Positions 7,335 to 17,649 are shown, counted from the stretch's first letter. The stretch: DNA of 64,000 nt from Brucella tritici (GCF_008932295.1 NZ_WBWA01000005.1:1-64000); one strand, 5' to 3'. The notes: generated from the sequence alone by a model not told the origin. Translations and numbers: made by a program.

Positions 7335-8465
7335 TTGTCATTTTCCATTTCTGTTGAACGCCTGATCGAGAGATGGCAGCGGGACGGTCTGATCGATGCG
7401 GAAACAGCATCGAAACTGAATGCCGACCTTGAAAAACGCGCTTCGGTCTTCAGCCTCGGTTCTGTTCTAGCCGCGCTTGGCGGGCTGCTTCTCGGCGCAG
7501 CCGTTATCATGCTGGTTGCCGCGAACTGGCAGGAAATGCCACGCCTTATGCGCATCGGCCTTATATTCGTTCTGATATGGGTGAGCTATCTCGGTGGGGC
7601 CTGGCGGCAGTCTCGTGGTGACAAGTTGTTCCCGGCGACACTCTATATTGTAGGAGCTGCGTCATTTGGAGCAGGGCTGGCGCTTGTAGGGCAAATGTAT
7701 CATTTGTCCGGCGATATCCACTCTGCCGCAATCTATTGGTCTGGCGGCGTTCTGGTTTCGGCTTTTCTTCTACGTGCGCCGGTACTGGCGGCGTTCGGCG
7801 CGGGTGTTGCCTGCTTTTATCTTTCGACCTATGTGTTTGATACCTCGTCCTACGACGATGTGACCTATCGCTGGATTGGCCCGTTGCTTTTGCTGTTCGG
7901 CGCTGCGGCGGCCTTGTTCACACGCTCGCGACATGCAGCACATCTGTGGGCCATGTTCTCCATCGGCTGGGCTCTGCTCGTCTATGCGGAACATGAGAGC
8001 AATACGGTGCTGGTGCTTATGCTGATCGTGGGAATCGGCCTGATTCTGGCTGACGGTTTTGCCCATGCCACGGTGGAGAGACTGACCCGCTTCGCTCATC
8101 CGCTTGCGGCATACGGCTTGGCTCTCGCATTGCTGGCGCTTGTCACGCTTCAGATCAACCAGATGGTCTCCTATTCCAACGTTAGTGCAAGTCTGGACCG
8201 CGACATATTATATAGTATCTTCATATTGGCGCTAGCGATCGGGGCGATTGCTGTGGCTGGTCGAAATAATGGCGGCCTGCGCTCCATCGCCTATGCCGCA
8301 TTTTCGATCCAGGTACTCTATCTGGCTTTTGAGACGGTCGGCACCATGATCGGAACATCCGGGTTTTTCCTGACTGCGGGTATTCTCGTGCTGCTGCTGG
8401 CTGCTTTTGTGCGACGCATGGAGAACCGCTTTGGAAAGACGAGCAGCGTGGAGGCCCGACCATGA
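7335..8465 (+). CDS. DUF2157 multi-span membrane protein
   Basis: A 376-residue protein with a short cytoplasmic N-terminal helical segment (VERLIERWQRDGLIDAE) and then about eleven to twelve predicted hydrophobic segments. The N-terminal segment plus membrane array is the DUF2157 architecture. It starts with TTG at 7335-7337, chosen because a CAGGAGC ribosome-binding site lies 8 bp upstream and the family start aligns there. The next gene overlaps its stop by 4 bp (ATGA), so the two are translationally coupled. Function unknown; the pairing with a GDYXXLXY-domain protein is recurrent in bacteria. Confidence 0.85.
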   Translation: MSFSISVERLIERWQRDGLIDAETASKLNADLEKRASVFSLGSVLAALGGLLLGAAVIMLVAANWQEMPRLMRIGLIFVLIWVSYLGGAWRQSRGDKLFPATLYIVGAASFGAGLALVGQMYHLSGDIHSAAIYWSGGVLVSAFLLRAPVLAAFGAGVACFYLSTYVFDTSSYDDVTYRWIGPLLLLFGAAAALFTRSRHAAHLWAMFSIGWALLVYAEHESNTVLVLMLIVGIGLILADGFAHATVERLTRFAHPLAAYGLALALLALVTLQINQMVSYSNVSASLDRDILYSIFILALAIGAIAVAGRNNGGLRSIAYAAFSIQVLYLAFETVGTMIGTSGFFLTAGILVLLLAAFVRRMENRFGKTSSVEARP

Positions 8466-9031
8466 CTATTCGATTCAAATGGCTCTATGTCGGGGCGACC
8501 ATCACTGCATTGCTGCAAACCGGCATTCTTTATGCAGGCATAGAAAAACGCGCCTCTGTCCTGCGCTCAGGCTCGGAAGTGACGCTGCAGACGGAACCTT
8601 TCGACCCGCGCGACCTGATGCGCGGCGATTACGTTGTTCTGGGTTACGAAATTTCCAGTCTGTCCCGAAAGAACATACAAGGTGAGCGTCCTGCCGGTTC
8701 GCAAATCGTCTATGTGGCAGTGAAACCCGATGCAGACGGGATAGCACGGTTCTCACGCGCCTCATTCGTTCCGCTTTCAGAACTTGCTGCGGGCGAAGTG
8801 CAGATTCGGGGCGAGGCGGCCTATTCCATATTCGATGATCCGGAATCGAATATCCGTCTCAATTTCGGCATTGAACGATATTATGTACCCGAGGGGCAGG
8901 GACGCGCGATTGAAGACAGCCAGCGGGAGCGGCGGATTACCGCCATTGTGGCGGTTGATCCGAAGGGAATGCCGGTCATTAAGGCCCTGCAGGAAGACGG
9001 AAGGCAGCTCTATCAGGAGCCTCTTTATTGA
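8462..9031 (+). CDS. GDYXXLXY-domain protein
   Basis: A 189-residue protein with one N-terminal membrane anchor (about residues 8-25) and an exported domain. The name-giving motif is present as DLMRGDYVVLGYEI near residue 55-68, and IRLNFGIERYYVPEGQG near 120 is also typical. It overlaps the DUF2157 gene by 4 bp. The family has no assigned activity; its constant partner suggests the two form one envelope complex. Confidence 0.85.
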   Translation: MTIRFKWLYVGATITALLQTGILYAGIEKRASVLRSGSEVTLQTEPFDPRDLMRGDYVVLGYEISSLSRKNIQGERPAGSQIVYVAVKPDADGIARFSRASFVPLSELAAGEVQIRGEAAYSIFDDPESNIRLNFGIERYYVPEGQGRAIEDSQRERRITAIVAVDPKGMPVIKALQEDGRQLYQEPLY

Positions 9032-9267
9032 TCCTGTCATCACGCACTGTTTCAAAAGGGTTGGCTGACGCGACAGGATCGCTATATAGAGACGGAAAGG
9101 GCAGGAAGAGCTCAGCCTGATCGAACCTTGTAAATCTATGCAGGGCAGGCGGCTTTTTTCCTTTGAACCGGGAAAATTGGATGATATAGAGACGCGCGCT
9201 TTCGAGGGGCGGTTCAATATCTGAGACGAATTATGGTGCCTTCTGAGGAATGTACATCGGTTCAGAA

Positions 9268-9350
9268 GCGGATGTGGCGAAATTGGTAGACGCACCAGAT
9301 TTAGGTTCTGGCGGGAGACCGTGGGGGTTCGAGTCCCTCCATCCGCACCA
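9268..9350 (+). tRNA. tRNA-Leu (UAG)
   Basis: An 83-base leucine-type (class II) tRNA with encoded CCA. The acceptor stem GCGGATG pairs with CATCCGC, the anticodon stem CCAGA/TCTGG encloses TTTAGGT with anticodon TAG, a variable arm follows, and the T loop is GGTTCGAGTCC. It lies 88 bp upstream of tig. Confidence 0.97.
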
Positions 9351-9438
9351 ACTGCCATAAGGCAAAAGAATTTCTCTCCCGCGACAAGGCAAACAGGCCG
9401 GTAACGGCGGGACAATGACAAGAAGTGAAGGTTTGAAC

Positions 9439-10872
9439 ATGCAGGTTACCGAAACGCTCAATGAAGGGCTGAAGCGCGAGATCAAAGTCGTGGTTCCGGC
9501 CAAGGACCTCGAAGCCAAGCTCGCAGAGCGGCTGGAAACTGCGCGTGACCGCGCCAAGATCAACGGTTTCCGTCCGGGCAAGGTGCCTGCGGCTCACCTC
9601 CGCAAGATGTACGGCAAGTCCTTCATGGCGGAAATCGTCAACGAAATCCTCAATGACTCGTCGCGTTCGCTTCTTGCTGAACGTAACGAAAAGTCGGCTA
9701 CACAGCCTGAAGTCATCATGTCGGAAGACGAAAAAGAGGCCGAACAGGTTCTCGACGGCAAGGCCGATTTCGTTTTTTCGCTTAACTACGAAGTTCTGCC
9801 GGCAATCGAAGTCAAGGACTTCTCGAAGATCGCTGTTACCCGTGAAGTCGTCGATATTTCCGATGAGGAAGTTGACGATCAGGTCAAGCGCATCGCTTCG
9901 TCGACCCGCACCTTCGAAACCAAGAAGGGCAAGGCCGAAAACGAAGATCGCGTTACGATCGACTATCTGGGCAAGCTCGACGGCGAGCCGTTCGACGGCG
10001 GCGCGGACAATGACGCACAGCTCGTTCTCGGTTCCGGCCAGTTCATTCCTGGCTTCGAAGAGCAGCTCGTTGGCGTCAAGGCTGGCGACGAGAAGGTTAT
10101 CAACGTAACTTTCCCTGCTGAGTACGGCGCTGCCCATCTGGCTGGCAAGGAAGCTACCTTCGACATCAAGGTCAAGGAAGTTGCCAAGCCGAACGAACTG
10201 GTCCTCGATGACGAAACTGCAAAGAAGCTCGGCATCGAATCGCTTGAGCGTCTGCGTCAGGTCGTTCGTGAACAGATCGAAAGCCAGTACGGCCAGATCA
10301 CCCGCCAGAAGGTAAAGCGTCAGATTCTCGACGCTCTGGACGGCGACTATCAGTTTGAAACGCCGCAGAAGCTTGTTGACGCCGAGTTCAACAACATCTG
10401 GCAGCAGATCAACTTCGACCTGCAGCAGGCTGGCCGCACGTTCGAAGACGAAGAAACCACTGAAGAAGCCGCTCGCGAAGAATATCGCAAGCTTGCTGAG
10501 CGTCGCGTGCGCCTCGGTCTGGTTCTGTCGGAAATCGGCGAAAAGGCTGGCGTTGAGGTTTCTGAAGAAGAACTGCAGCGCGCTGTTTACGATCAGGTTC
10601 GTCGCTATCCGGGCCAGGAAAAGGAAATCTACGAATTCCTGCGCAAGACGCCGGATGCCGTTGCCAACCTTCGCGCTCCGATCTTTGAAGAAAAGGTCGT
10701 TGACCATCTGCTCGCCAATATCAACGTGACCGACAAGAAGGTTTCGAAGGAAGAGCTGACGGCTGAAGACGAAGATGCAGCTTCGGAAGCAAAGCCTGCC
10801 AAGAAGGCTGCAGCGAAGAAGAAGGCCGCTCCTAAGAAGAAGGCTGACGAAGGCAAGTCCGAAGAGGCTTGA
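9439..10872 (+). CDS. tig: Trigger factor
   Basis: A 477-residue ribosome-associated chaperone and peptidyl-prolyl isomerase. The N-terminal domain carries the ribosome-docking signature GFRPGKVP near residues 43-50; the FKBP-like domain follows ([35 protein letters not shown]), then the helical C-terminal chaperone arms. The last 35 residues are a lysine/alanine-rich tail common in Hyphomicrobiales. I place the start at ATG 9439 ([14 protein letters not shown]), preceded by GAAGG, not at the upstream in-frame ATG at 9415. Confidence 0.96.
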   Translation: MQVTETLNEGLKREIKVVVPAKDLEAKLAERLETARDRAKINGFRPGKVPAAHLRKMYGKSFMAEIVNEILNDSSRSLLAERNEKSATQPEVIMSEDEKEAEQVLDGKADFVFSLNYEVLPAIEVKDFSKIAVTREVVDISDEEVDDQVKRIASSTRTFETKKGKAENEDRVTIDYLGKLDGEPFDGGADNDAQLVLGSGQFIPGFEEQLVGVKAGDEKVINVTFPAEYGAAHLAGKEATFDIKVKEVAKPNELVLDDETAKKLGIESLERLRQVVREQIESQYGQITRQKVKRQILDALDGDYQFETPQKLVDAEFNNIWQQINFDLQQAGRTFEDEETTEEAAREEYRKLAERRVRLGLVLSEIGEKAGVEVSEEELQRAVYDQVRRYPGQEKEIYEFLRKTPDAVANLRAPIFEEKVVDHLLANINVTDKKVSKEELTAEDEDAASEAKPAKKAAAKKKAAPKKKADEGKSEEA

Positions 10873-10897
10873 TCTTTGCTCCCAGCATGAATTCGGA

Positions 10898-10925
10898 AAG
10901 GCCGCGCATAGCGCGGCCTTTTCGT
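10898..10925 (+). terminator. Intrinsic terminator of tig
   Basis: AAGGCCGCGC (10898-10907) pairs with GCGCGGCCTT (10911-10920) around a 3-nt loop and runs into TTTTCGTTTT. Confidence 0.9.
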
Positions 10926-11031
10926 TTTGCGATCATGGAAATGGTGGCTGAAAAGCTTGCATCCGGTGGGGCTTTGCTCTAGCCAATACAACAATCAGTT
11001 TCAGCCCAATCACAGTATTGTCGAGCCAGTA

Positions 11032-12534
11032 ATGTCCCTAATCGATACGCGTATACCTGAACCCAAACGCTTTATCTCCGGCGCGACCGGCGACTGGGAA
11101 GTCGTCATCGGCATGGAAGTCCATGCGCAGGTCACGTCAGAATCGAAGCTGTTTTCCGGCGCTTCCACCTCGTTCGGCGCAGAGCCTAATTCGAATGTTT
11201 CTCTGGTTGATGCTGCCATGCCGGGCATGCTGCCGGTCATCAATCTGGAATGCGTCAAGCAGGCGGTTCGCACGGGCATTGGGCTCAACGCTCAGATTAA
11301 TTTGAAGTCGGTTTTCGATCGCAAGAATTATTTCTATCCCGATCTGCCGCAGGGCTATCAGATTTCGCAGTTCAAGCAGCCAATCGTTGGCGAAGGCAAG
11401 ATCATGATTTCGGTCGGCCCGGACAATAAGGGCCAGTTCGAAGACGTGGAAATCGGCATCGAACGCCTGCATCTGGAACAGGATGCAGGCAAGTCCATGC
11501 ACGACCAACATCCGACCATGTCCTATGTGGACCTGAACCGTTCTGGCGTAGCCTTGATGGAAATCGTGTCGAAGCCGGACTTGCGTTCCTCCGATGAAGC
11601 ACGCGCTTATCTGACCAAGTTGCGCACGATTGTCCGCTATCTCGGCACGTGCGACGGCAACATGGATGAAGGCTCGATGCGCGCCGACGTGAATGTCTCC
11701 GTGCGCCGTCCGGGCGGTGAATTCGGTACACGTTGCGAAATCAAGAACGTCAATTCGATCCGCTTCGTCGGTCAGGCAATTGAATATGAGGCTCGCCGCC
11801 AGATTGCCATTCTCGAGGACGGTGGCTCCATCGATCAGGAAACACGCCTGTTCGATCCGGTAAAGGGTGAAACCCGGTCCATGCGCTCCAAGGAAGAAGC
11901 GCATGACTATCGCTATTTCCCTGATCCGGACCTTCTGCCACTCGAGTTCGACCAGGCATTCGTGGATGCGCTGGCAGTGGACCTGCCGGAACTGCCGGAC
12001 GTCAAGAAGCAGCGCCTCGTCGAGAAGCAGGGTATCTCGATCTATGATGCATCGATTCTCGTTACCGAGAAGGCTATTGCTGATTATTATGAAGCCGTTG
12101 CTGCCGGTCGTGACGGCAAGGCCGCAGCGAACTGGGTCATCAACGACCTCCTTGGCGCGCTGAACAAGGCTGGCAAGGACATTGAGGAATCACCGGTCAG
12201 CCCCGAACAGCTTGGTGCTGTCATCGACCTCATCAAGGAAGGCACGATTTCCGGCAAGATCGCCAAGGATCTTTTCGAGATCGTCTGGAATGAGGGTGGC
12301 GATCCGAAGAAACTCGTTGAAGAACGTGGCATGAAGCAGGTCACGGACACCGGTGCCATTGAGAAGGCTGTGGACGACGTCATTGCGGCCAATCCGGAAA
12401 AGGTGGAGCAGGCAAAAGCCAAGCCGACACTGGCCGGCTGGTTTGTCGGTCAGGTCATGAGGGCGACCGGCGGTAAAGCCAACCCGCAATCTGTCAATGA
12501 ACTGGTCAAGGCCAAGCTCGGGATTGAAGAGTGA
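11032..12534 (+). CDS. gatB: Asp-tRNA(Asn)/Glu-tRNA(Gln) amidotransferase subunit B
   Basis: A 500-residue GatB. The kinase/cradle domain begins [13 protein letters not shown] and has [19 protein letters not shown]; the [10 protein letters not shown] and [10 protein letters not shown] motifs follow, and a YqeY-like tail domain ends the protein. It phosphorylates misacylated Glu/Asp on tRNA and, with GatA and GatC, converts it to Gln/Asn. gatA and gatC are not in the window. The start at ATG 11032 gives the family N-terminus; the longer frame upstream lacks similarity. Its stop overlaps the start of the next gene (TGATG). Confidence 0.96.
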   Translation: MSLIDTRIPEPKRFISGATGDWEVVIGMEVHAQVTSESKLFSGASTSFGAEPNSNVSLVDAAMPGMLPVINLECVKQAVRTGIGLNAQINLKSVFDRKNYFYPDLPQGYQISQFKQPIVGEGKIMISVGPDNKGQFEDVEIGIERLHLEQDAGKSMHDQHPTMSYVDLNRSGVALMEIVSKPDLRSSDEARAYLTKLRTIVRYLGTCDGNMDEGSMRADVNVSVRRPGGEFGTRCEIKNVNSIRFVGQAIEYEARRQIAILEDGGSIDQETRLFDPVKGETRSMRSKEEAHDYRYFPDPDLLPLEFDQAFVDALAVDLPELPDVKKQRLVEKQGISIYDASILVTEKAIADYYEAVAAGRDGKAAANWVINDLLGALNKAGKDIEESPVSPEQLGAVIDLIKEGTISGKIAKDLFEIVWNEGGDPKKLVEERGMKQVTDTGAIEKAVDDVIAANPEKVEQAKAKPTLAGWFVGQVMRATGGKANPQSVNELVKAKLGIEE

Positions 12535-13037
12535 TGTGGGTCAGAAGTGCGACGGAGGCTGATCTCAAGGCAGTGCACGAGCTGCTTGTCTCGACCTGGC
12601 ACGCGACCTTTGATGACATCCTTGGGCGGGAAACGGTGGATGCCGTTACCGCCCAATGGCACAGCATTGGTGTTCTGAAGGCCAATCTGAAGAAGCCCTA
12701 TTCTGAATTCATCGTTGCCGATAACGGCAATGGCGGCATTGACGGCATGGCTTTTGCCAGCCAGTCGGAAGAAGGCAAGGCTTCGCTGCATCAGCTTTAT
12801 GTTCGTCCCGACACACAGGTTCAGGGTATCGGGACGATGCTTCTCGCTGAAATAGAGATGGCTTTTCCCGACGTTCGTACGATGAAGCTTGAAGTGATCG
12901 AGAGAAACGCCAAAGCTGTGAACTTCTACGAGCGCAAGGGCTATGCCAAAGTCGGCCGCAATGAAGATTGGGGTGATCCCAATTGCAAGGAGCCGGTGCT
13001 GGTGATGGAAAAGTCGCTCGAGAGCTGGAATATGTAA
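12534..13037 (+). CDS. GNAT-family N-acetyltransferase
   Basis: A 167-residue GNAT enzyme that would transfer an acetyl group from acetyl-CoA to an unknown substrate. The acetyl-CoA loop is VQGIGTMLL after the strand LHQLYVRP, and motif B is NAKAVNFYERKGYAKVGR. It starts at ATG 12534, sharing one base with the gatB stop; a GTG at 12531 is an alternative. Coupling to gatB is probably just operon packing. Confidence 0.88.
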   Translation: MWVRSATEADLKAVHELLVSTWHATFDDILGRETVDAVTAQWHSIGVLKANLKKPYSEFIVADNGNGGIDGMAFASQSEEGKASLHQLYVRPDTQVQGIGTMLLAEIEMAFPDVRTMKLEVIERNAKAVNFYERKGYAKVGRNEDWGDPNCKEPVLVMEKSLESWNM

Positions 13038-13085
13038 AGCATATCTCCCAAAGTGGAGACCGGTTTGGGGATTAAGACATGTGGG
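13037..13085. repeat. Diverged copy of a dispersed intergenic repeat
   Basis: A segment with CATCTC-like, CCCAAAGTGGAGACCGGTTT and GGGATTAAGACATG blocks. It follows the same pattern as the clearer copies at 14397-14446 and 52803-52836 (arms like CCGAAA/TTTCGG around an AACGG core). The similarity is by eye and partial. Confidence 0.4.
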
Positions 13086-13237
13086 CATGTAGAAGCCTGA
13101 AGCGCGTCGCGTTTTGGGCTCATCATACTCTTGTGACAGCGGCAACTTGACCCTTGCCATGGCCGGTCGATAGGGCCATAAGCAAGAAAACCCGGTGGTT
13201 TCGGTCACCTGTGGCAATAATGGATCTGGAATAGGTC

Positions 13238-13648
13238 ATGAAGAAATTTATTACGCAAGTTTTCACCTGGTGGAACGGCCAGACGCTCGGCACGCGGTTT
13301 CATACGTGGCGCAAGGGCGAGCGCGTCGGTGAAGACGAGTTCGGCAATATCTATTATCAGGGTGGCAAGGACTCCGAAGGTCGCACGCGTCGCTGGGTAA
13401 TCTTCAATGGCTATGCGGAAGCAAGCGCTATTCCTCCCGGTTGGCATGGCTGGATGCATCATCGCGTCGACACGCCGCCTACCAAGGAAGACTACAAGCC
13501 ACGTGACTGGCAGAAGCCGCACCTGCAGAACCTGACCGGTTCTCCGCTGGCTTACCGTCCGAAAGGCGCTATTGCTCGTCCGGGTACGGAACCTGCGGAG
13601 CGTCCGCGCGTGACCGGCGAATACGATGCCTGGACACCGGGCAACTGA
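13238..13648 (+). CDS. Complex I 17.2 kDa subunit family (NDUFA12)
   Basis: A 136-residue protein matching the NDUFA12/B17.2 family, an accessory subunit of NADH:ubiquinone oxidoreductase in alphaproteobacteria and mitochondria. Family features: TRFHTWRKGERVGEDEFGNIYY near 18-40, RRWVIFNGYAEASAIPPGWHGWMHH near 50-75, and a proline-rich C-terminus with YDAWTPGN. It has its own terminator and no co-directional neighbour within 200 bp. In other alphaproteobacteria it commonly precedes a DUF2155 gene, as here. Confidence 0.95.
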   Translation: MKKFITQVFTWWNGQTLGTRFHTWRKGERVGEDEFGNIYYQGGKDSEGRTRRWVIFNGYAEASAIPPGWHGWMHHRVDTPPTKEDYKPRDWQKPHLQNLTGSPLAYRPKGAIARPGTEPAERPRVTGEYDAWTPGN

Positions 13649-13667
13649 TAATCGGTTTTGATTTTTG

Positions 13668-13697
13668 TCCGGCGCGTTAATCCGCGCCGGATTTCTT
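13668..13697 (+). terminator. Intrinsic terminator after NDUFA12
   Basis: TCCGGCGCG (13668-13676) pairs with CGCGCCGGA (13683-13691) and is followed by TTTCTTAT. Confidence 0.85.
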
Positions 13698-13845
13698 ATA
13701 TGTCCGCCTTTTGACGCTATTGCAGAAAAGGTTTGAGGATAGACGGCTTGCTTCATGCCGATGGCTGTATTGCGGCTTGCGACAGGGCAACGAATCGTCA
13801 CATTTCATGCTTAGGAATTGTTCCTGCTTAATTTAAACCCTTTGG

Positions 13846-14316
13846 ATGCGGATTTCCGTTTTGACGAAGCAATCTCACGGCACGGCTGGCAACGGGAAAA
13901 ACTCGATCAAAAGGGCTGTTCAAATCGCCCTGATTTCATTGATTGCGACCACCAGCAGCTTTCAGACAGCCATGGCCGAACGCATCACCAATCCGGTTGC
14001 TGAGTTCTCGGGTCTCGATAAAATCACCGGACGCATCACGACATTCGATGTCTATATCAATGAGACGGTCCAGTTTGGTGCGCTTCAGGTAACGCCGAAA
14101 GTCTGCTATTCGCGCACGGAGAATGAAGCGCCGCGCACGGATGGCTTCGTTGAAGTGGATGAAATCACGCTGGATCGAAAGATTCGCCGTATCTTTACTG
14201 GCTGGATGTTTGCCGATAGTCCGGGTCTCAATGCTGTCGAGCATCCGATCTATGACGTCTGGCTGAAGGACTGCAAGCAGAAGTCGGAAGTGCCGCCGCC
14301 GGATCAGCGCAACTAG
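13846..14316 (+). CDS. DUF2155 secreted protein
   Basis: A 156-residue protein with an unusually long N-terminal region, a hydrophobic export helix at about residues 23-38 and a likely signal-peptidase site after TAMA at about 43. The mature domain carries the DUF2155 pattern: AEFSGLDKITGRITTFDVYI, a CYSR cysteine, FTGWMFADSPGLNAVEHPIYDVW, and a second cysteine in LKDCK. Function unknown; it is usually found beside NDUFA12 and aat. Its stop codon lies inside the left arm of a long inverted repeat. Confidence 0.88.
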   Translation: MRISVLTKQSHGTAGNGKNSIKRAVQIALISLIATTSSFQTAMAERITNPVAEFSGLDKITGRITTFDVYINETVQFGALQVTPKVCYSRTENEAPRTDGFVEVDEITLDRKIRRIFTGWMFADSPGLNAVEHPIYDVWLKDCKQKSEVPPPDQRN

Positions 14317-14397
14317 TGTGGTGGATTTGAATCCGAAATTCGTTCGCAACCCCGCTCCAGAGTGATACGAATTTCGGATTCAAATCCACCACACTAG
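14313..14397. repeat. Perfect 31-bp inverted repeat (palindromic element)
   Basis: Bases 14313-14343 are the exact reverse complement of 14367-14397, with a 23-base loop. Both ends are CTAG. The left arm starts within the last codons of the DUF2155 gene and supplies its TAG stop. Perfect arms of this length suggest a recent or actively maintained mobile palindromic element, or a very stable bidirectional transcript end. No T-run follows. Confidence 0.85.
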
Positions 14398-14446
14398 AGC
14401 GCATCCCGAAACGTGTGAAACGGTTTTCGGATAAGATGCGCGTTAG
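14397..14446. repeat. Dispersed intergenic repeat with dyad symmetry
   Basis: Nested inverted arms (GCGCATC with GATGCGC, CCGAAA with TTTCGG) enclose GTGTGAAACGG. A related sequence occurs at 52803-52836 and a more diverged one at 13037-13085. It abuts the 31-bp inverted repeat and just reaches the aat stop codon. Confidence 0.65.
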
Positions 14447-15057
14447 AAACGCGCGATTCCGTCGAGTGCGTTTTCCAGCAGTTTTTCATATTTTTTCCGT
14501 GGAACTTCCACAGCGCCGAATCTTTCGAGATGTGGCGTGGTGAACTGCGTGTCGAGAAGTACGAAGCCTCGGCTGACCAGATGCTGGACCAGATAGGCGA
14601 GGCAGACCTTTGAAGCATCTCGCTTGCGGGTGAACATGCTCTCACCAAAGAAGGCGCGTCCGAGTGTGACGCCATAAAGCCCACCGACGAGCTGTCCGTC
14701 ATGCCAGGCTTCAACCGTGTGGCAATGTCCGATCTCGAACAATTCCTTATAGGCTTCGCGGATTGGACCGTTGATCCATGTACGCGCGCGTTCGCCGGTT
14801 CCGCTGGCACAACCTTCGATCACGCCATCAAAATCGCTGTCGAGCCTTATATCAAAAATGCCCTGGCGAATGGTTTTCTGGAGGCTTTTCGGTAGGTGGA
14901 AGCCATCGAGGGGTATGACACCGCGCCTCTCGGGACGAACCCAGAAGACTTCGGGATCGTCGGCTTCTTCAGCCATGGGAAATATTCCCGTGGCATAGGC
15001 CCGCAGGAGCAACTCCGGTTCGATTGAATAGTCGTCCGGGGACACTCCTGCGGTCAT
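14443..15057 (-). CDS. aat: Leucyl/phenylalanyl-tRNA-protein transferase
   Basis: A 204-residue Aat enzyme, which adds Leu or Phe to the N-terminal Lys/Arg of proteins to mark them for ClpS-ClpAP degradation. Family motifs: [27 protein letters not shown], and the core [20 protein letters not shown], then GESMF. I chose ATG 15055-15057 (MTAGVSPDD), which lies 5 bp after the accC stop; the longer frame runs through accC. Co-transcribed with accBC. Confidence 0.95.
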   Translation of the reverse strand: MTAGVSPDDYSIEPELLLRAYATGIFPMAEEADDPEVFWVRPERRGVIPLDGFHLPKSLQKTIRQGIFDIRLDSDFDGVIEGCASGTGERARTWINGPIREAYKELFEIGHCHTVEAWHDGQLVGGLYGVTLGRAFFGESMFTRKRDASKVCLAYLVQHLVSRGFVLLDTQFTTPHLERFGAVEVPRKKYEKLLENALDGIARF

Positions 15058-15062
15058 TTTCG

Positions 15063-16421
15063 TCAGGCGCTTTCGCCCTTGGTTTTCTTGGCCAGATATT
15101 TTTCCAGCCAATGAATGTCGTAATCGCCGTTGGCAATATCCTGATTTGCAATCAGGTCCTGGAAAAGCGGGAGAGTGGTTTTCACGCCATCGACCACGAA
15201 CTCGTCCAGCGCGCGGCGCAGACGCATCATGCATTCGACGCGATTGCGACCATGCACGATGAGCTTGCCGATAAGGCTGTCATAGTAAGGCGGAATGCGA
15301 TAGCCGGAATAAACGCCCGAATCCACGCGGATGCCGAGGCCACCCGGCGTATGATAATGCGTGATCAGCCCCGGCGAAGGCGCAAATGTCAGCGGATCTT
15401 CAGCGTTGATACGGCATTCAATGGCATGGCCAGAGAAGCGGATATCCTTCTGCTTTACCGACAGGCCGAGACCGGCTGCAACGCGAATCTGCTCGTGAAC
15501 GAGATCGATGCCCGTGATGGCTTCCGTAATCGGATGTTCCACCTGAAGGCGCGTGTTCATTTCGATGAAATAGAATTCGCCGTCTTCATACAGGAACTCG
15601 ATCGTTCCCGCACCGCGATAACCCAATTCCGCACAGGCGTTGGCGCAAACCATGCCGATCTTGTCGCGTGCTTCGGCGTTGAGCGCCGGTGAATTGGCTT
15701 CTTCCCAAACCTTCTGGTGGCGGCGCTGCAACGAGCAGTCGCGTTCGCCCAGATGGATGGCATTGCCTGCGCCATCGCCCATGACCTGAACTTCGATATG
15801 GCGCGGCTTTTCGAGATATTTCTCGATATAGACCGCATCGTCACCAAAGGCTGCACCGGCTTCCGTACGAGCCGTTGCAAGTGCCACCGAAAGATCGTCC
15901 TCGGTGCGGGCAACCTTCATGCCGCGTCCGCCACCACCGGCAGAAGCCTTGATGATGACCGGATAACCGATTTCCTTCGCGATGCGTGCAGCTTCGACGT
16001 CATCCGTCACGCCGCCGTCCGAGCCCGGAACGACTGGAATGCCAAGGCGCTTTGCAGTGCGTTTGGCTTCAATCTTGTCGCCCATGATGCGGATATGCGA
16101 AGCGGTGGGGCCGATGAAGGTGATGCCGTGCGCTTCAAGAATTTCCGCGAACTTGGCGTTCTCCGACAGGAAGCCGTAACCCGGATGGATTGCGTCGGCA
16201 CCAGTGATCTCGCATGCAGCAACGATCTGATGGATGTTCAGATAGCTGTCGCGCGACGGCGGCGGTCCAATGCAGACGCTTTCGTCTGCCAGACGCACAT
16301 GCATCGCGTCGGCGTCTGCCGTGGAGTGAACGGCGACGGTCTTGATGCCCAGTTCCTTACAAGCCCTGAGCACGCGAAGAGCGATTTCGCCACGATTGGC
16401 TATGAGTATCTTTTGAAACAT
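15063..16421 (-). CDS. accC: Biotin carboxylase subunit of acetyl-CoA carboxylase
   Basis: A 452-residue ATP-grasp biotin carboxylase that carboxylates biotin on AccB for fatty-acid synthesis. N-terminus [16 protein letters not shown]; glycine-rich ATP loop [12 protein letters not shown]; the [14 protein letters not shown] catalytic segment; RINAEDP near the C-terminus. Length matches the family (about 450). The start at 16421 fits the conserved N-terminus; a further in-frame ATG at 16442 would add seven residues. Follows accB by 44 bp in one operon. Confidence 0.97.
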   Translation of the reverse strand: MFQKILIANRGEIALRVLRACKELGIKTVAVHSTADADAMHVRLADESVCIGPPPSRDSYLNIHQIVAACEITGADAIHPGYGFLSENAKFAEILEAHGITFIGPTASHIRIMGDKIEAKRTAKRLGIPVVPGSDGGVTDDVEAARIAKEIGYPVIIKASAGGGGRGMKVARTEDDLSVALATARTEAGAAFGDDAVYIEKYLEKPRHIEVQVMGDGAGNAIHLGERDCSLQRRHQKVWEEANSPALNAEARDKIGMVCANACAELGYRGAGTIEFLYEDGEFYFIEMNTRLQVEHPITEAITGIDLVHEQIRVAAGLGLSVKQKDIRFSGHAIECRINAEDPLTFAPSPGLITHYHTPGGLGIRVDSGVYSGYRIPPYYDSLIGKLIVHGRNRVECMMRLRRALDEFVVDGVKTTLPLFQDLIANQDIANGDYDIHWLEKYLAKKTKGESA

Positions 16422-16465
16422 TGCGCTTTGCTGCCCGTTCATTGAATAAGCCGTAATCTGCTGTC

Positions 16466-16930
16466 TTATTCGATTACGACGAGCGGCTCACCGAATTCAA
16501 CCGGCTGAGCGTCTTCGATGAGGATGGCCTTGACCGTACCAGCGCGCGGGGCTGGAATCTGGTTCATGGTCTTCATGGCTTCGATGATGAGAAGCGTCTG
16601 ACCTTCCTTTACCTGTGCGCCAACTTCGATGAAGTTGCGGGCGCCCGGAGCCGGAGCGAGATAGGCGGTGCCAACCATCGGCGACGGAACGGCGTTCTTC
16701 GACAGATCAGCCTTGGTTGGTTCGGCGGCTGCAGCAACTGGCGCAGCTGCAGTAACAACAGGGGCTGCGGCAGGCATAACTGTCGCTGCGGCCTGAACCG
16801 TGACCTTGCGCGAAACGCGGATACGCAGATCGCCGTGTTCCACTTCGATGTCGGTAAGGTCAGTTTCGTTGAGGATGTCCGCCAGGTCGCGGATCGTTTC
16901 CTTGTCGATGACGGAATTTTTGCTGGACAT
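16466..16930 (-). CDS. accB: Biotin carboxyl carrier protein of acetyl-CoA carboxylase
   Basis: A 154-residue BCCP. An N-terminal helical region ([22 protein letters not shown]) is followed by an alanine/proline-rich flexible linker (about 60-85) and the C-terminal biotinyl domain. The biotin-accepting lysine is in EAMKTMNQ. Note EAMKT in place of the common EAMKM. Start at ATG 16928-16930, one base after aroQ ends. Confidence 0.96.
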   Translation of the reverse strand: MSSKNSVIDKETIRDLADILNETDLTDIEVEHGDLRIRVSRKVTVQAAATVMPAAAPVVTAAAPVAAAAEPTKADLSKNAVPSPMVGTAYLAPAPGARNFIEVGAQVKEGQTLLIIEAMKTMNQIPAPRAGTVKAILIEDAQPVEFGEPLVVIE

Positions 16931-16931
16931 A

Positions 16932-17405
16932 TCAGGCCCCTTTAACGCTTTGCCCGTTGTTTTCTTCTTCTTTGGCAATTGCCGCAAGCGCGCGCAGACC
17001 GAGCAGATATCCTTCCGCGCCAAAGCCGCAAATAACGCCTTTGGCGACTGCGGATACATAGGAGTGATGCCGGAAAGCCTCACGCGCATGAATGTTCGAA
17101 AGATGCACTTCCACGACCGTTACCTTGGCCGAGCGGATTGCATCATGAATAGCAACCGAAGTGTGACTATAGGCGGCAGGATTGATGAGGACATAGGCGT
17201 TTTTATCGCCAGCCTCCTGAATCCAGGTCACCAGATCGCCTTCGTAATTGGACTGACGGAAATCGACATCAAGTCCGAGTTGTTCAGCCTCACGCTTGCA
17301 GTCCGCCTCGATATTATCGAGCGTTGCAACACCGTATATCCCCGGTTCTCGTTTACCGAGAAGGTTGAGATTGGGGCCGTTCAAAACAAAAACCGTTTTT
17401 GCCAT
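16932..17405 (-). CDS. aroQ: Type II 3-dehydroquinate dehydratase
   Basis: A 157-residue type II dehydroquinase of the shikimate pathway (3-dehydroquinate to 3-dehydroshikimate). Signature [20 protein letters not shown] at residues 5-24 contains the catalytic tyrosine; [15 protein letters not shown] and [18 protein letters not shown] complete the active site. Start at ATG 17403-17405; the upstream in-frame extension has no family match. First gene of aroQ-accB-accC-aat, an arrangement common in alphaproteobacteria. Confidence 0.96.
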   Translation of the reverse strand: MAKTVFVLNGPNLNLLGKREPGIYGVATLDNIEADCKREAEQLGLDVDFRQSNYEGDLVTWIQEAGDKNAYVLINPAAYSHTSVAIHDAIRSAKVTVVEVHLSNIHAREAFRHHSYVSAVAKGVICGFGAEGYLLGLRALAAIAKEEENNGQSVKGA

Positions 17406-17649
17406 ATCCGTCCGCGACTGATAACGCGTTACCGCGAAATTTCGGTACACTTCGCATTTCATATAGAGGGCTTGGACGCAAGCCGAAACCCTCTAAATCA
17501 TTGCAGATGTTTTGCCGTACCAGTTTTTCCCGCTATTCTTTGCAAAATAAGCAGGCAATACGGCAATTTCTCTTCTCGCAACATAAACATTGGATGCCAC
17601 GGCATAAACTGTTTCACAAAAGTGACCAGTCAAGCCATGGCCGACCAGA

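Noticed and set aside
9301-10707. 468-codon open frame on the minus strand opposite tig
   Set aside because: It is the mirror of a strongly biased coding sequence; tig on the plus strand has all family motifs and a terminator, and the minus frame covers tRNA-Leu as well.
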